This document shows, one piece after another, positions 1 to 8,555 of a stretch of 64,000 nt of DNA. The position numbers were made by a program, and so were the translations under genes. Source of the DNA: Pseudomonadota bacterium (lineage in GTDB: Bacteria; Pseudomonadota; Alphaproteobacteria; Rhizobiales; Hyphomicrobiaceae). Under the pieces are notes generated by a model, which worked only from the letters and a program-made list of their open reading frames with translations, ran no database searches and was not told where the DNA came from. The DNA lies in NCBI GenBank assembly GCA_018242215.1, contig JAFECG010000026.1, positions 186,001-250,000 on the forward strand. Direction: 5' to 3'. The first letter of the stretch is position 1; every line of letters starts with the position of its first letter.

Positions 1-630
1 CTGCACGGGTGCGAACGCGTCCTGAAGTCGGGTGGCGTTCTATCGATGGCCATCCCCGATCATCGATATTGCTTCGATTTCTACCGTCCCGTGACGGAGC
101 TGTCGGAGTGGCTTGATGCTTTTCATGAGAAGCGGGATCGCCCCACGCCTGGCCAGGTCTTTCGTCATGGAGCGCTGCATTCGCTTCTGCGAGGGCAGAT
201 TGCATGGAGCCCCGCCGACGCAGAAATAGCAACGCCGACTGAGCTTCTCGAAAATTCTTTCGCGGATTGGCAAGCCCTCACTCAAAGCAGCGATAAGGAC
301 GTGTATCGAGACGCGCACTGCTGGGCGTTCACCCCGGCCAGTCTCGAGCTGATGCTGACAGATTTACAGTATCTCGGATTGCTCAAGCTCGAAGTGATGG
401 AAATCAGCGAGCCGAACGGATGCGAATTCTATATCCATCTCCGAAACCCGTCCGGATATGGCTATCGGCCGGCCAGGGAGAAGTTTTATCGGCGCCGCGC
501 TTCAATCATGCGGAGAGCCGCATTGGAACGGCATTGGTCCGATAATCCTTCCTTGCCCGAGCCGAACGAGAAGCAAACCGGGGGTGCGTTCGGACGCGCG
601 TGGAAAGCGGTGCGCGCGATCGCCCCATAA
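1..630 (+). CDS. SAM-dependent methyltransferase, C-terminal part (5' truncated by window edge)
   Basis: The reading frame is open from base 1 and stops at 630, so the start lies outside the window; 209 residues are visible. The first residues (LHGCERVLKSGGVLSMAIPD) match the late strand of a class I Rossmann methyltransferase, where a 'LK.GG.L..A.PD' segment follows the SAM-binding part. The following HRYCFDFYRP is typical of methyltransferases found beside glycosyltransferases. The SAM-binding glycine motif is not in the window. The neighbouring glycosyltransferase on the other strand suggests a glycan-related role, but this is inference; the substrate cannot be read. Confidence 0.7.
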   Translation: MHGCERVLKSGGVLSMAIPDHRYCFDFYRPVTELSEWLDAFHEKRDRPTPGQVFRHGALHSLLRGQIAWSPADAEIATPTELLENSFADWQALTQSSDKDVYRDAHCWAFTPASLELMLTDLQYLGLLKLEVMEISEPNGCEFYIHLRNPSGYGYRPAREKFYRRRASIMRRAALERHWSDNPSLPEPNEKQTGGAFGRAWKAVRAIAP

Positions 631-653
631 ATACATCTCTCCGGCGGCGGATA

Positions 654-2624
654 TTATCTCAATACGCGGAGCGCGAGGGCTTTTGCAACGAGATACGGCT
701 TGATCTGGCTGATTGCCGTCGTCGCTTTGCCGGAGAAGATGAATTGCAAGAGCGGCACTTTGGTCTGATCGGTCACTTCGAATTGGAGCCCAAATCCCGT
801 GTCCGTCGTTCGCCGAATGTGAGCGTTTAGACTCATGTCGGCGAAGCGGGCTACGACAGCGCTTCCGATCGGCAGGGGCGGGCGGCCGAGCAGGTGCATG
901 CCGCTCGCCGATACATCGGACGCTTGATAGGAAAGCTCCATCCCGGCGGCCACAAGCCTGACAGGCACGCGAATATCGAAGCGCTGACCGACGCGGCGTT
1001 GCTGCTGCTCACTGCACACGTAGCAGCAGAGCGTGAGGACGATGATGTTATACCAGCTCCAGAAGAGCGCGATGGCGCTCGATTCTGCGAGCGGACGCGA
1101 TGGATCCAGCAGGAAAGTGTTGACGATGCCGAGCATCGTGAGGGCGAGCAGCGTGCCGAAAATCTTCAGCAGCGGCCATTGAACGAACTGCCTGCTGCGG
1201 TCGCCGCCCTTGGCCGTGACCTTGAATTTTTGTCCATTCGGTCTGAGCAGACCGGACGCCACCGCCTTTAGGACGTCGGTCGAGCATAGCATCTGATAGA
1301 GGTCGGTCATCAGCGGCAGCACTCGGCCTTCCGTCAGCCAAGTAAAAATTGCAGCCTGGGCGACGAGGAATGGGGCGAGATACCAAATCGCCTCGATGAC
1401 GTTCGCATGCACGGCTTCAATTCCGAAAAGCAGATAGAGCATCGGCACGACGACGCCGAGAAGTCGGAAGAGGTGCGTGACTGACCAATGCAGGAATGTT
1501 TCGCAAAGCATGATGCGATCGACGAGAGGCAATCCGTTGTTGAGTTTGAGCGGTCCGCTCCGGCCGCGGCAGATCTGGACAAAGCCGAGAGCCCAGCGGC
1601 TGCGCTGACCGCTATATTCGGCGAGCCCTTCCGGTGCGAGTCCAAGGGATAGCACCTCGTTCAAATAGACCGTCCTGAAACCTTTTTCGCGAAGCCGCAG
1701 CGAGACCAGATAATCTTCCGTGACCGAGTCCGTCGGGAAGCCGCCGACGCTCTGGAGTGCATCGAAGCGGATGACTGACGACGTCCCGCAGCAGAAGGCA
1801 GCATTCCATGCGTCCTTCGAGGCCATGACGATGTCGAAGAAGAAGCGCTGCTCGTCTGGCCAGACCCGGGCCAAAGCCAAGTTGCTTTGGATCGGGTCAG
1901 GATTGAAGAAGTGCTGCGGAGTCTGGACGACGCCGACATCGGGCTCAAGCGTCAACGACATGGCGCGAGTCAGAAAGTCGGGCAGGGGAACGAAGTCTGC
2001 GTCAAGGATCGAGATGAAGTCGGGCTTTTCGTCAAGCTGTGCGAGCTTCTTCAATGCGGCGTTGATATTGCCGGCCTTGGCGTGCGCATTATCGCTGCGC
2101 GTCAGATAACCGACATCGTACTTCTCGCACAGCTCGTTCAGCCATGCGCGGCGTCCATCGTCGCAAACCCAGACGCGAAAATTCGGATATGTCAGCGCGA
2201 GCGTTCCGATGATCGTGCGTTCGAGAATGCTTTCGTCCTCGTTATACGTGCAAATGAGAACGTCGACCTTCGGCAGGATCGGCTGCGCAAGCAATTTCGG
2301 CACATTGCAATTGGCTTCGGCCGTCCGGTTACGGGTGCGGGTCAGAAACAATTGCGATGCTGTTGCGCCGATCATCGTCAGCGCTTCGACTGCGGTGAAA
2401 ATCATGCCGGAGATGAAATCAACCGGCTTGTCGGCTGAGGGAACGGTCTCGAAGATGCGCCACGCCATATAGCGCCAGCCGAGCGCTATGCCGATCAGGA
2501 TGGCGCTCGTCCGGATGAAGGTGTTGTTGCGATTGACCCAGGGCAATATCGAAATTGCCAGCAGCGCGACGACGAGTGCCGGCAGCAAAGCGTCGAAGTA
2601 ACCCAATCCCCCAGCGGGTGTCAT
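654..2624 (-). CDS. Membrane glycosyltransferase family 2 with C-terminal PilZ (BcsA-like)
   Basis: Processive polysaccharide synthase of the cellulose-synthase type, about 656 residues. Two N-terminal membrane segments precede the GT2 domain, which shows CDD (about 155), DAD (208-210), TED (302-304) and QRSRW (340-344), the D,D,D,QxxRW set. More membrane helices follow. The end is a PilZ domain with RRVGQR (about 543) and DVSASG (about 570), the RxxxR and D/NxSxxG c-di-GMP binding motifs. I chose the ATG at 2624, just after the stop of the upstream HlyD-like gene and behind GAAGAG, rather than a start 29 codons earlier inside that gene. The polymer is unknown; a holdfast-like or unipolar adhesive polysaccharide is possible. 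Production is probably switched by c-di-GMP. Confidence 0.85.
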   Translation of the reverse strand: MTPAGGLGYFDALLPALVVALLAISILPWVNRNNTFIRTSAILIGIALGWRYMAWRIFETVPSADKPVDFISGMIFTAVEALTMIGATASQLFLTRTRNRTAEANCNVPKLLAQPILPKVDVLICTYNEDESILERTIIGTLALTYPNFRVWVCDDGRRAWLNELCEKYDVGYLTRSDNAHAKAGNINAALKKLAQLDEKPDFISILDADFVPLPDFLTRAMSLTLEPDVGVVQTPQHFFNPDPIQSNLALARVWPDEQRFFFDIVMASKDAWNAAFCCGTSSVIRFDALQSVGGFPTDSVTEDYLVSLRLREKGFRTVYLNEVLSLGLAPEGLAEYSGQRSRWALGFVQICRGRSGPLKLNNGLPLVDRIMLCETFLHWSVTHLFRLLGVVVPMLYLLFGIEAVHANVIEAIWYLAPFLVAQAAIFTWLTEGRVLPLMTDLYQMLCSTDVLKAVASGLLRPNGQKFKVTAKGGDRSRQFVQWPLLKIFGTLLALTMLGIVNTFLLDPSRPLAESSAIALFWSWYNIIVLTLCCYVCSEQQQRRVGQRFDIRVPVRLVAAGMELSYQASDVSASGMHLLGRPPLPIGSAVVARFADMSLNAHIRRTTDTGFGLQFEVTDQTKVPLLQFIFSGKATTAISQIKPYLVAKALALRVLR

Positions 2625-2634
2625 GACGCGCTCT

Positions 2635-4083
2635 TCAGAATGTGGCGCCGGCCAGAATTGGACCGGTGGTATCGAATTCAACGAGGCCCGAGCGCCCGAC
2701 GCGGCAGTCAAAGGTCTTCGAAAGCTCGGGGAACCTGATGCTCACGTGATAGGGTTCGCGTGACAGGGCATTCTGTTGAATCGCGGTGTTCGACTCGACG
2801 GCGGCGAGACCGTTGAGGCCAACGACCGTGCCCTTCAAGTCCGGACCGCCGTCGCGCGGCTTGAATGTCGCCGATTGGCCGACCAACAATCGTTCATAGA
2901 CGGTTTCGCTCACGCTTGCGGTCACGATGGCACTGCTGCAATCGAGAAGCTTCATGAGGTCCTGCCCCGCGTTGACGTGCTCACCGGGTGCCGTCAGCAT
3001 TTCCCACACACGGCCATTGACGGTTGAATGGATGGCGGCCGTGGAAATGCGGTTCTGTCGGGCTTTTTCATTGGCAATGGCGTCGTCCAGGGCGGCGAGT
3101 TGCGTGCGGCTGCCCGCAAGGCGCGCGTCTACATCGGAGAGATCGAGGGAAACCTCCATCTTCCGTTGTGCCGATTGCGGGGTGTCGTTGTAGCTGTCGC
3201 CGACGAAGGTACCTCTCTTTGCGGCGTCGAGTTCGACGAGCATGCCCTTCTTGCGTTCTTCCTGGGCTCGCACTGCTTGTTGTGCAACACGTGCGTCTCC
3301 CTGCGCCTTATCGAGGAAGGCCTGGCTGACGGCGTCGGTCGTTCGCAGATGGCTGGCCCGCTTCAGCGCTTCGGCCGTCACGTCGTATTGTGCTTCGGCT
3401 GACGCGATGTCGGCGTTCGCTTCGCGCACGCGCTGCTCGATCTGCTGGATGCGCCCCACGCGGAATCGTTCCTGTTGCGCGTCAAGCTCTTCGAGGCTGC
3501 TTTTCAGAAGGACTTTCTTCGCTTCGAGCGCCGCGATGTTGGTGCTGAGCTGATCGCGCTCACGGATCAATCCCGTGAGCGGCGAGGAATCCGCGCGGGG
3601 ATTGCGAATGGTGAGGATATTTTGATCGGTGTGAAATGAACTGCCGATATCCGTTCCAGGCTGCGCCATCGTCACGTCGCCCTCGATGGGCGCGCGGAGC
3701 GTTACGATTCTGGCGTTGACGACGGCCTCGGCGCTGGTCGTTGCGAGAAGGCGCTGAACTGGCGTCCATCCCAAAGCGGCCGCGACGGCGATCGCGAGAA
3801 GTGATTTCGCAGCAGTCGCGGGTCTCAGGACACGGCGCGGGGCGAGGATCGAAGAAGACGTTGATGGTTCGCTCGGCTGCATTGTCTCGTCAGGTGCAGA
3901 CTTTTTGCCTGTGTTCGGCGTCTGCCAATCCCCGACGGCCGCTTCCAGATAAGCAAGCTGGGCGTTCGCCGTGAAGTCGGCTGCGGGTCGGGTGTCCGCA
4001 CCGGCCGAAGGGTCCGTTGTTGTCTGGCGGACATTATCCGCGCGAACGAGGGGGGCGCGAAATTGGGAAGAACGCGGAGACAT
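2635..4083 (-). CDS. HlyD/Alg44-like membrane-anchored periplasmic adaptor
   Basis: About 482 residues. A low-complexity cytoplasmic N-terminus is followed by one membrane helix (LLAIAVAAALGWTPVQRLL), a lipoyl-like half (VTLRAPIEGDV), a long coiled coil (about 165-330) and the returning lipoyl/beta-barrel half (VNGRVWEMLTAPGEHVNAGQ). This is the arrangement of HlyD-type adaptors and of Alg44, the partner of alginate polymerase. It is the first gene of a two-gene operon with the PilZ glycosyltransferase downstream, only 10 bases away, so it likely forms the periplasmic conduit or co-polymerase. The start may be this ATG or one three codons upstream. Confidence 0.8.
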   Translation of the reverse strand: MSPRSSQFRAPLVRADNVRQTTTDPSAGADTRPAADFTANAQLAYLEAAVGDWQTPNTGKKSAPDETMQPSEPSTSSSILAPRRVLRPATAAKSLLAIAVAAALGWTPVQRLLATTSAEAVVNARIVTLRAPIEGDVTMAQPGTDIGSSFHTDQNILTIRNPRADSSPLTGLIRERDQLSTNIAALEAKKVLLKSSLEELDAQQERFRVGRIQQIEQRVREANADIASAEAQYDVTAEALKRASHLRTTDAVSQAFLDKAQGDARVAQQAVRAQEERKKGMLVELDAAKRGTFVGDSYNDTPQSAQRKMEVSLDLSDVDARLAGSRTQLAALDDAIANEKARQNRISTAAIHSTVNGRVWEMLTAPGEHVNAGQDLMKLLDCSSAIVTASVSETVYERLLVGQSATFKPRDGGPDLKGTVVGLNGLAAVESNTAIQQNALSREPYHVSIRFPELSKTFDCRVGRSGLVEFDTTGPILAGATF

Positions 4084-4092
4084 TGAACCCAC

Positions 4093-4656
4093 ACACGAGA
4101 AAAATGAAAGGTGATGGGTCAGGTTAACGCGAATAGATAAACCAATACTGTCAAATTGTATAAATCAGGTCTTAAAAGATAATTCGAATAAAGACGAATT
4201 CCGACTAATTCGGATATTGGAATTCGAAAAGCTCGCAAAGCTCTTTCGCTGGCGGACTAACCAGCCGTCAGCGACCGGTTGCTACCGGTTCCGATTGGCT
4301 GACGCGAAGCGTGAATTTCGCGCTGCTTGCGAGAAACTTTTCCTCCTATGCGAATAAATCATAGGCATCTCCAGCGCTGATGTTGCGGCGCACTTCCAGC
4401 AAGTTATTGTAATCGCTTGGGATGTATGGCTGCATTGCAGCAAAATTTTGCGCGCCGCATCATCGAATCCTTGTTTCGTATCACGAAAAAATATTGACGA
4501 GGAGCGAACTCCCTGCGTCATTTGTGTCGCAGGGAGCAACGTTCCAATCGCTGGATCCCACGGAGGTATCGAGAGGGCATTGCCTCGAGCTCGCAGATAT
4601 CGAGGCGCTGGATTTCTCACTTCGACATCGCACGAAACGATCAAGGGAGGAAAAGA
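4093..4656. promoter_or_regulatory. Long AT-rich divergent intergenic region
   Basis: About 560 bases separate the polysaccharide operon (minus) from the permease operon (plus). The first part (4130-4230) is clearly richer in A and T than its surroundings and carries repeated AATTCG/CGAATT words, including CGAATT-6-AATTCG near 4195-4212. At 4266-4304 the arms CGTCAGC and GCTGACG enclose two ACCGGT words and could form a hairpin. No convincing gene was found here. Promoters and operators for both divergent operons are the likely content, by inference. Confidence 0.45.
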
Positions 4657-4938
4657 ATGCAGAGAAATTTTTCGGATCCGCGAATTGCCAGCAAGTTTGC
4701 TGGTGATCGAACGTGGTCGCTCGCTGCGATCATCGTGCTTTGGCTGCTTTACGCATTCGTCTTCTACGAAGTGAAAGACTACGCCGGCTCGTCGGAAGTC
4801 ATTTGGGCCCTCGCCATCTCCGGCGGCCTTGTCATTCTCTTCAATACGGCGGCGATCCTCGCGATGCTCTTCCATCTGAGCGACGAGCGCGACGAGATCT
4901 ATGGACTCGATCTGCACTATCTCGATCTCAAACAATAA
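4657..4938 (+). CDS. Small membrane protein 1 of permease operon
   Basis: 93 residues with two hydrophobic helices (about 20-40 and 50-72), and a charged C-terminal tail (SDERDEIYGLDLHYLDLKQ). The start is fixed by a strong GGGAGG ribosome binding site six bases before the ATG. I do not recognise a named family. It is the first of three small membrane proteins that lead into an APC-type permease, with 28 bases to the next gene. An accessory-subunit role, as MetS serves the MetP transporter, is only an inference from the layout. Confidence 0.75.
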   Translation: MQRNFSDPRIASKFAGDRTWSLAAIIVLWLLYAFVFYEVKDYAGSSEVIWALAISGGLVILFNTAAILAMLFHLSDERDEIYGLDLHYLDLKQ

Positions 4939-4966
4939 TCGGCAAAGACAATACATAGGTGGAAAC

Positions 4967-5353
4967 GTGGCCAATTCTCATTACGAGCCGCCGAAGCAAT
5001 CAGCTTTCGGCCAGCTCGTTGATAGCGTATTTTTGTTGATCCTCGTCTTCGCGGCTCTCTTCGCGCCGCTTTATCTGAAGCTTGCCGGCGGCGGAAAGGT
5101 CGATCTTGCTGTCGCCGACAAAACGACTTGGACAGGCCTCGGCCAGAGCGCCGTGCAACAGGCCCAATGGGAAAAGCTCGGTTTCACGCCGGACACCGCA
5201 GCATCGATCATCACGTCGCGTTTTGACTACAGCTTCAGCGTCACAGAGCTCGTCATCACCGCAGTCGTGATCGTCGGATATTTCGTTCTACTGTTCCTGT
5301 TCTCACGCACCGAATACCGCGACGTGATCGCAGAACGCTTTGGAAGGAAGTGA
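4967..5353 (+). CDS. Small membrane protein 2 of permease operon
   Basis: 128 residues starting at GTG behind AGGTGG. An N-terminal helix (about 18-38), a soluble middle rich in T, Q and G, and a C-terminal helix (about 90-112, ELVITAVVIVGYFVLLFLF) suggest two membrane passes with the middle on the periplasmic side. No family recognised. Its stop overlaps a possible GTG for the next gene, so translation is probably coupled. Confidence 0.75.
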   Translation: MANSHYEPPKQSAFGQLVDSVFLLILVFAALFAPLYLKLAGGGKVDLAVADKTTWTGLGQSAVQQAQWEKLGFTPDTAASIITSRFDYSFSVTELVITAVVIVGYFVLLFLFSRTEYRDVIAERFGRK

Positions 5354-5361
5354 GGGCAGCA

Positions 5362-5547
5362 ATGAATAGTTTCCAGCTCTTGGAATACGCCGCTTGGGCT
5401 TTGTCGGCCATCCTCGGTCTTTGGATGCTTTTCGACATGATCAAGACCAACAGATCGTACAATGAGGATCTTCTGACCTCTTCGAAGGAAGGCGAGATCG
5501 ATGAAACGCTCGTGATCGATCCGACGCATCAGGGAGGCCATCGATGA
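5362..5547 (+). CDS. Small membrane protein 3 of permease operon
   Basis: 61 residues with one helix at about 8-26 (LEYAAWALSAILGLWMLFDM) and a polar acidic tail. I chose the ATG at 5362, five bases after GAGGG; a GTG four codons earlier (5350) overlaps the previous stop but lies too close to AGGA. The last four bases overlap the ATG of the permease (ATGA), so the two are translationally coupled. No family recognised. Confidence 0.7.
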   Translation: MNSFQLLEYAAWALSAILGLWMLFDMIKTNRSYNEDLLTSSKEGEIDETLVIDPTHQGGHR

Positions 5548-6929
5548 CACAAACAACAGCTGTTCACGGCGAGAAAATCTCGCTGCTACGCGTGCTCGGA
5601 CCTGGGCACGTCTGGGCTCTCGGCGTCGGCATCGTTCTCGTCGGCGAATACATGGGTTGGAACTTTGCCGTCGGCAAGGGCGGCATGATTGCAGCGCTGA
5701 TCGCGTGCTGGGTCGCTGGCCTGCTCTACACCTGCGTGGCGATGATCGATTCCGAAGTGACATCCACCGTTGCCGCTGCGGGTGGCCAATACGCGCAGGC
5801 GAAGCACATCGTCGGGCCGCTCATGGCTTTCAACGTCGGTCTCTATCTCGTGTTCGCGTACACAATGCTCGAGGCGGCTAATGCGATTACGCTTGGCTAT
5901 CTGGTGCAGACGGTCGGGACGATGGCGGGCTTTGCGGACGTGCATGACAAACCGTTTATCGTGCTGACGATCATGTTCCTGGCTTGGCTCAATTATCGCG
6001 GCGTTTACGCCACGCTGACTGTCAACCTGGTGCTGACGGCCGTCGCATTCATCGCGATTCTCATCCTGTTCGCGTCCGTCAAGCCCTGGTCGAACGAGTT
6101 GCTCGATCACAAGGATATGCTGAACGGACTTCCGTACGGATGGCTTGGCGTCATTGCCTCGCTTCACTTCGGCCTCTGGTATTATCTCGGTATCGAGGGG
6201 ACCTGCCAGGCGGCGGAAGAGGTGCGGTCTCCGGCGCGTTCGCTGCCTCTCGGCACCATGACCGGCATCATGACGCTTCTGATCGCGGCGACCATGACGT
6301 GGTATGTCTGCTCCGGCCTGATGCCGTGGGAATATCTCGGGCAGGCGGTCACGCCTCTGTTCGATGCGGCGCGGTTGACGAACTCGATGCCTTTGATGGT
6401 TCTGCTGTTCGTCGGCACGGTGTTTTCGACGCTCGCGTCGGCCAACGGCTGCATCAACGATGCGTCGCGCGCCTGGTTCTCCATGGGTCGCGACCGCTAC
6501 CTTCCGACGTGGTTCGGGGCCGTGCATCCGAAGAACCGCACACCCTATCGGTCGATCGTGTTCCTTGTTCCCGTGGCGCTCGTCTTCGCGTACTTCGCGC
6601 CGCTTGATCAGGTGATCACCTTCTCCATCCTGTCGGGATTGCTCGGCTACACGTACATGTCGTTCAACGTCATTCTCTTCCGCAAGAAGTGGCCGCTGGG
6701 GACGATCAAGAGGGGATATATCCATCCCTTCCATCCGCTCCCGGCGATCGTGCTCCTGGTCCTTTGCTCCGCAACTTATTTTGCGGTGTTTCTTGGATAC
6801 GGAACGCAGCTCGTTGCGATGCTGATCTTCTTCGTCGTCGCATCGCTCTGGTTCCACTTCCACCGCTACCAATACGTGCGTCGCGGCGATCAGTTCACGA
6901 TGCAGTGGCCGCGTCCGCAAGGCTATTGA
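5544..6929 (+). CDS. APC-superfamily permease (ethanolamine/amino acid permease-like)
   Basis: 461 residues with about twelve hydrophobic helices. It opens with LLRVLGPGHVWALGVGIVLVG, which fits the first helix of APC amino acid-polyamine-organocation carriers, especially the ethanolamine permease branch (GEYMGWNFAVGKGG). Other APC-like features are the glycine-rich unwound helix and AAEEVRSPARSLPLG, close to the usual 'EE..NP.R..P.G' signature. The likely substrate is an amine or amino acid, but this is family-level inference. It is the last gene of a four-gene operon with three small membrane proteins. Confidence 0.85.
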   Translation: MTQTTAVHGEKISLLRVLGPGHVWALGVGIVLVGEYMGWNFAVGKGGMIAALIACWVAGLLYTCVAMIDSEVTSTVAAAGGQYAQAKHIVGPLMAFNVGLYLVFAYTMLEAANAITLGYLVQTVGTMAGFADVHDKPFIVLTIMFLAWLNYRGVYATLTVNLVLTAVAFIAILILFASVKPWSNELLDHKDMLNGLPYGWLGVIASLHFGLWYYLGIEGTCQAAEEVRSPARSLPLGTMTGIMTLLIAATMTWYVCSGLMPWEYLGQAVTPLFDAARLTNSMPLMVLLFVGTVFSTLASANGCINDASRAWFSMGRDRYLPTWFGAVHPKNRTPYRSIVFLVPVALVFAYFAPLDQVITFSILSGLLGYTYMSFNVILFRKKWPLGTIKRGYIHPFHPLPAIVLLVLCSATYFAVFLGYGTQLVAMLIFFVVASLWFHFHRYQYVRRGDQFTMQWPRPQGY

Positions 6930-6988
6930 GACGGTAGGGGAATGGTGGCTGAGGCTGCCATTCCCCAATTTCATTCGAGGATATTTGG

Positions 6989-7663
6989 ATGTCTCTTTCG
7001 CTTGCGTTCGCCGGTATCGGAATTATTTCAACGGGTGTCGTCGCGCTGCGCGGGCACCAGAAGACCATTGCCGCGAGACAAAGTCTTCTCGACCGCTGCG
7101 TGCCTTTGCTGTCGGGAGGCACGCTCAAACACGGCGGCGATGGTTTTCCGATCCTCGAAGGATATCGCGGTGGCCGATTCGTCAGAATCGAGCTTGTTCC
7201 CGATTCCATGACGATCCGCCGACTGCCCCAGTTGTGGCTGAAGCTCACGCGTCTCGAGGCGCGGCCCCAGTGCGCGGAGTTTTCACTTCTCGTGCGGCCG
7301 AGCGGGACGGAATTCTATTCGCTGACGTCCGAGCACCGAGTGGCACTCGATCCGCCTGCCGGCATTGCGGCAGAAGCGATTGCAAAGGGCGATCGATCAT
7401 CATCGCAGCGTGCCGTCGATCGGTCTTCGGCTGTTCTTCGGCGCATCTTTGCCGACGTTCGTGCGAAGGAAGTTGCTGTGACGAAGAGGGGGCTTCGCCT
7501 GATATGGCAGGCTGCGGAAGGACATCGCGGCGAGCATCTGCTGTTTCGCCAATGCCGATTTGAAAATGCCGAACTCGCGCCTAGCGACCTAGAAAATCTG
7601 TTTCGCAAACTGGACGATCTCGGTTCATCCCTCGATCAAGTGCAAGAGGCACGTGCCGCATGA
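6989..7663 (+). CDS. Hypothetical protein with N-terminal membrane anchor
   Basis: 224 residues. A hydrophobic N-terminus (SLSLAFAGIGIISTGVVAL) could be an anchor or uncleaved signal. The rest is soluble, with a beta-rich middle (YRGGRFVRIELVPDSMTIRR) and a leucine-rich helical C-terminus. No family recognised. It starts 59 bases after the permease, behind a GAGGATATTTGG stretch, and overlaps the next gene by ATGA, so the two small genes form a unit that may read through from the permease operon. Confidence 0.65.
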   Translation: MSLSLAFAGIGIISTGVVALRGHQKTIAARQSLLDRCVPLLSGGTLKHGGDGFPILEGYRGGRFVRIELVPDSMTIRRLPQLWLKLTRLEARPQCAEFSLLVRPSGTEFYSLTSEHRVALDPPAGIAAEAIAKGDRSSSQRAVDRSSAVLRRIFADVRAKEVAVTKRGLRLIWQAAEGHRGEHLLFRQCRFENAELAPSDLENLFRKLDDLGSSLDQVQEARAA

Positions 7664-7944
7664 CTTCCGCAATCAGCCGTCAGCCGATCAATCCGTATCT
7701 CGCGCTGGTCATCGCCATTCTGCTTCCGGGCGCCGGTCATGTCGCGTCCGGCGAACCGGAGCGCGGACTCCGTTTTGCATTTTTTACGTTGTTATTTGCG
7801 GTCGTGACTTGGCACTTCTCGACGCCTGCGCAATCGTTTATCGGGCGCTCGGCGGGCGGGCTGTTCGTGTGGGCGCTCTCGATCCCCGATGCCTACAAGA
7901 TTGCCCGTGTCCGATACGAGATTTGGAAGTCGGGTAGAAACTGA
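7660..7944 (+). CDS. Small hypothetical membrane protein
   Basis: 94 residues with two or three hydrophobic segments (LALVIAILLPGAGHVASG, LRFAFFTLLFAVVTWHF, GLFVWALSIPDAYKIAR). The PGAGH-ASGEPERGL...PDAYKIAR pattern is reminiscent of short TM2-like proteins, in which a 'PG.G....G....G' helix pair precedes 'D....A'. This resemblance is weak. It is translationally coupled to the preceding gene. Confidence 0.65.
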   Translation: MTSAISRQPINPYLALVIAILLPGAGHVASGEPERGLRFAFFTLLFAVVTWHFSTPAQSFIGRSAGGLFVWALSIPDAYKIARVRYEIWKSGRN

Positions 7945-8034
7945 TTAAAGGCACTCTTGGGCTTGGATCTCATGTGCTAAAGCGTTGTCGGCTCGCTTTA
8001 TGCAGTTTGCGATGACGTTATCCAAGAGCACATC

Positions 8035-8526
8035 ATGTGGGTCGCGCGCTACGCCAAGATCGTGATGTGTTTGGTTCTGGGCCTCTTCTGCCTGTTGGTG
8101 GCGTTCGATAACATCACAGACTATTCGACCAACTATGCATTCGTGCAGCACGTGCTCAGCATGGATACGACGTTGCCGGGCAATGCTCTTAAATATCGCG
8201 CGATTTCCAAACCCGTTTTGTGGCAACTCGCCTATGCCGCGATCATAGCGGCGGAGGCAGTAGCGGGCGTCCTATTCATGGCTGGGGCCGGGGCGCTCTG
8301 GCGCGTGCGTGGGACGCCCGCTGAAATCTTCAATCAGGCGAAGGGCTATGCCATTGCAGCGTTGACACTTGCATTTCTGATCTGGTTCTTCGGGTTCATG
8401 TTAGTCGGCGGCGAATGGTTCGCGATGTGGGAGTCACGAAGCTGGAACGGCCAGGAGCCGGCGTTCCGGTTTTACGTCGTGGTTCTTGCCGTGCTCTTGT
8501 TCGTCAACCAACCCGATCACGACTAA
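8035..8526 (+). CDS. DUF2165-type integral membrane protein
   Basis: 163 residues with four hydrophobic helices. The pattern fits the DUF2165 family of small integral membrane proteins: an N-terminal helix followed by AFDNITDYSTNYAFVQHVLSMD, then a conserved PVLWQLAYAAIIAAEAVAG helix and a WFFGFMLVGGEWFAMWES loop. The function of the family is unknown. The gene stands alone and converges on the alpha/beta hydrolase gene. Confidence 0.8.
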   Translation: MWVARYAKIVMCLVLGLFCLLVAFDNITDYSTNYAFVQHVLSMDTTLPGNALKYRAISKPVLWQLAYAAIIAAEAVAGVLFMAGAGALWRVRGTPAEIFNQAKGYAIAALTLAFLIWFFGFMLVGGEWFAMWESRSWNGQEPAFRFYVVVLAVLLFVNQPDHD

Positions 8527-8555
8527 TGCTGTCGCGATGAACTCCGCTTTTCAAT

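Noticed and set aside
4130-4230. AT-rich stretch as a horizontally acquired remnant
   Set aside because: It is only about 100 bases, has no gene fragment and lies between divergent operons, so a promoter region explains it better.
4282-4974. A 230-codon minus-strand frame across the permease operon leader
   Set aside because: It runs antisense to the well-supported 93-residue membrane protein gene, which has a strong ribosome binding site, and its own sequence shows no domain.
5586-6974. A 462-codon minus-strand frame
   Set aside because: It is the antisense shadow of the APC permease. The product is rich in R, H, D and E without motifs, typical of the complement of a GC-rich membrane protein gene.
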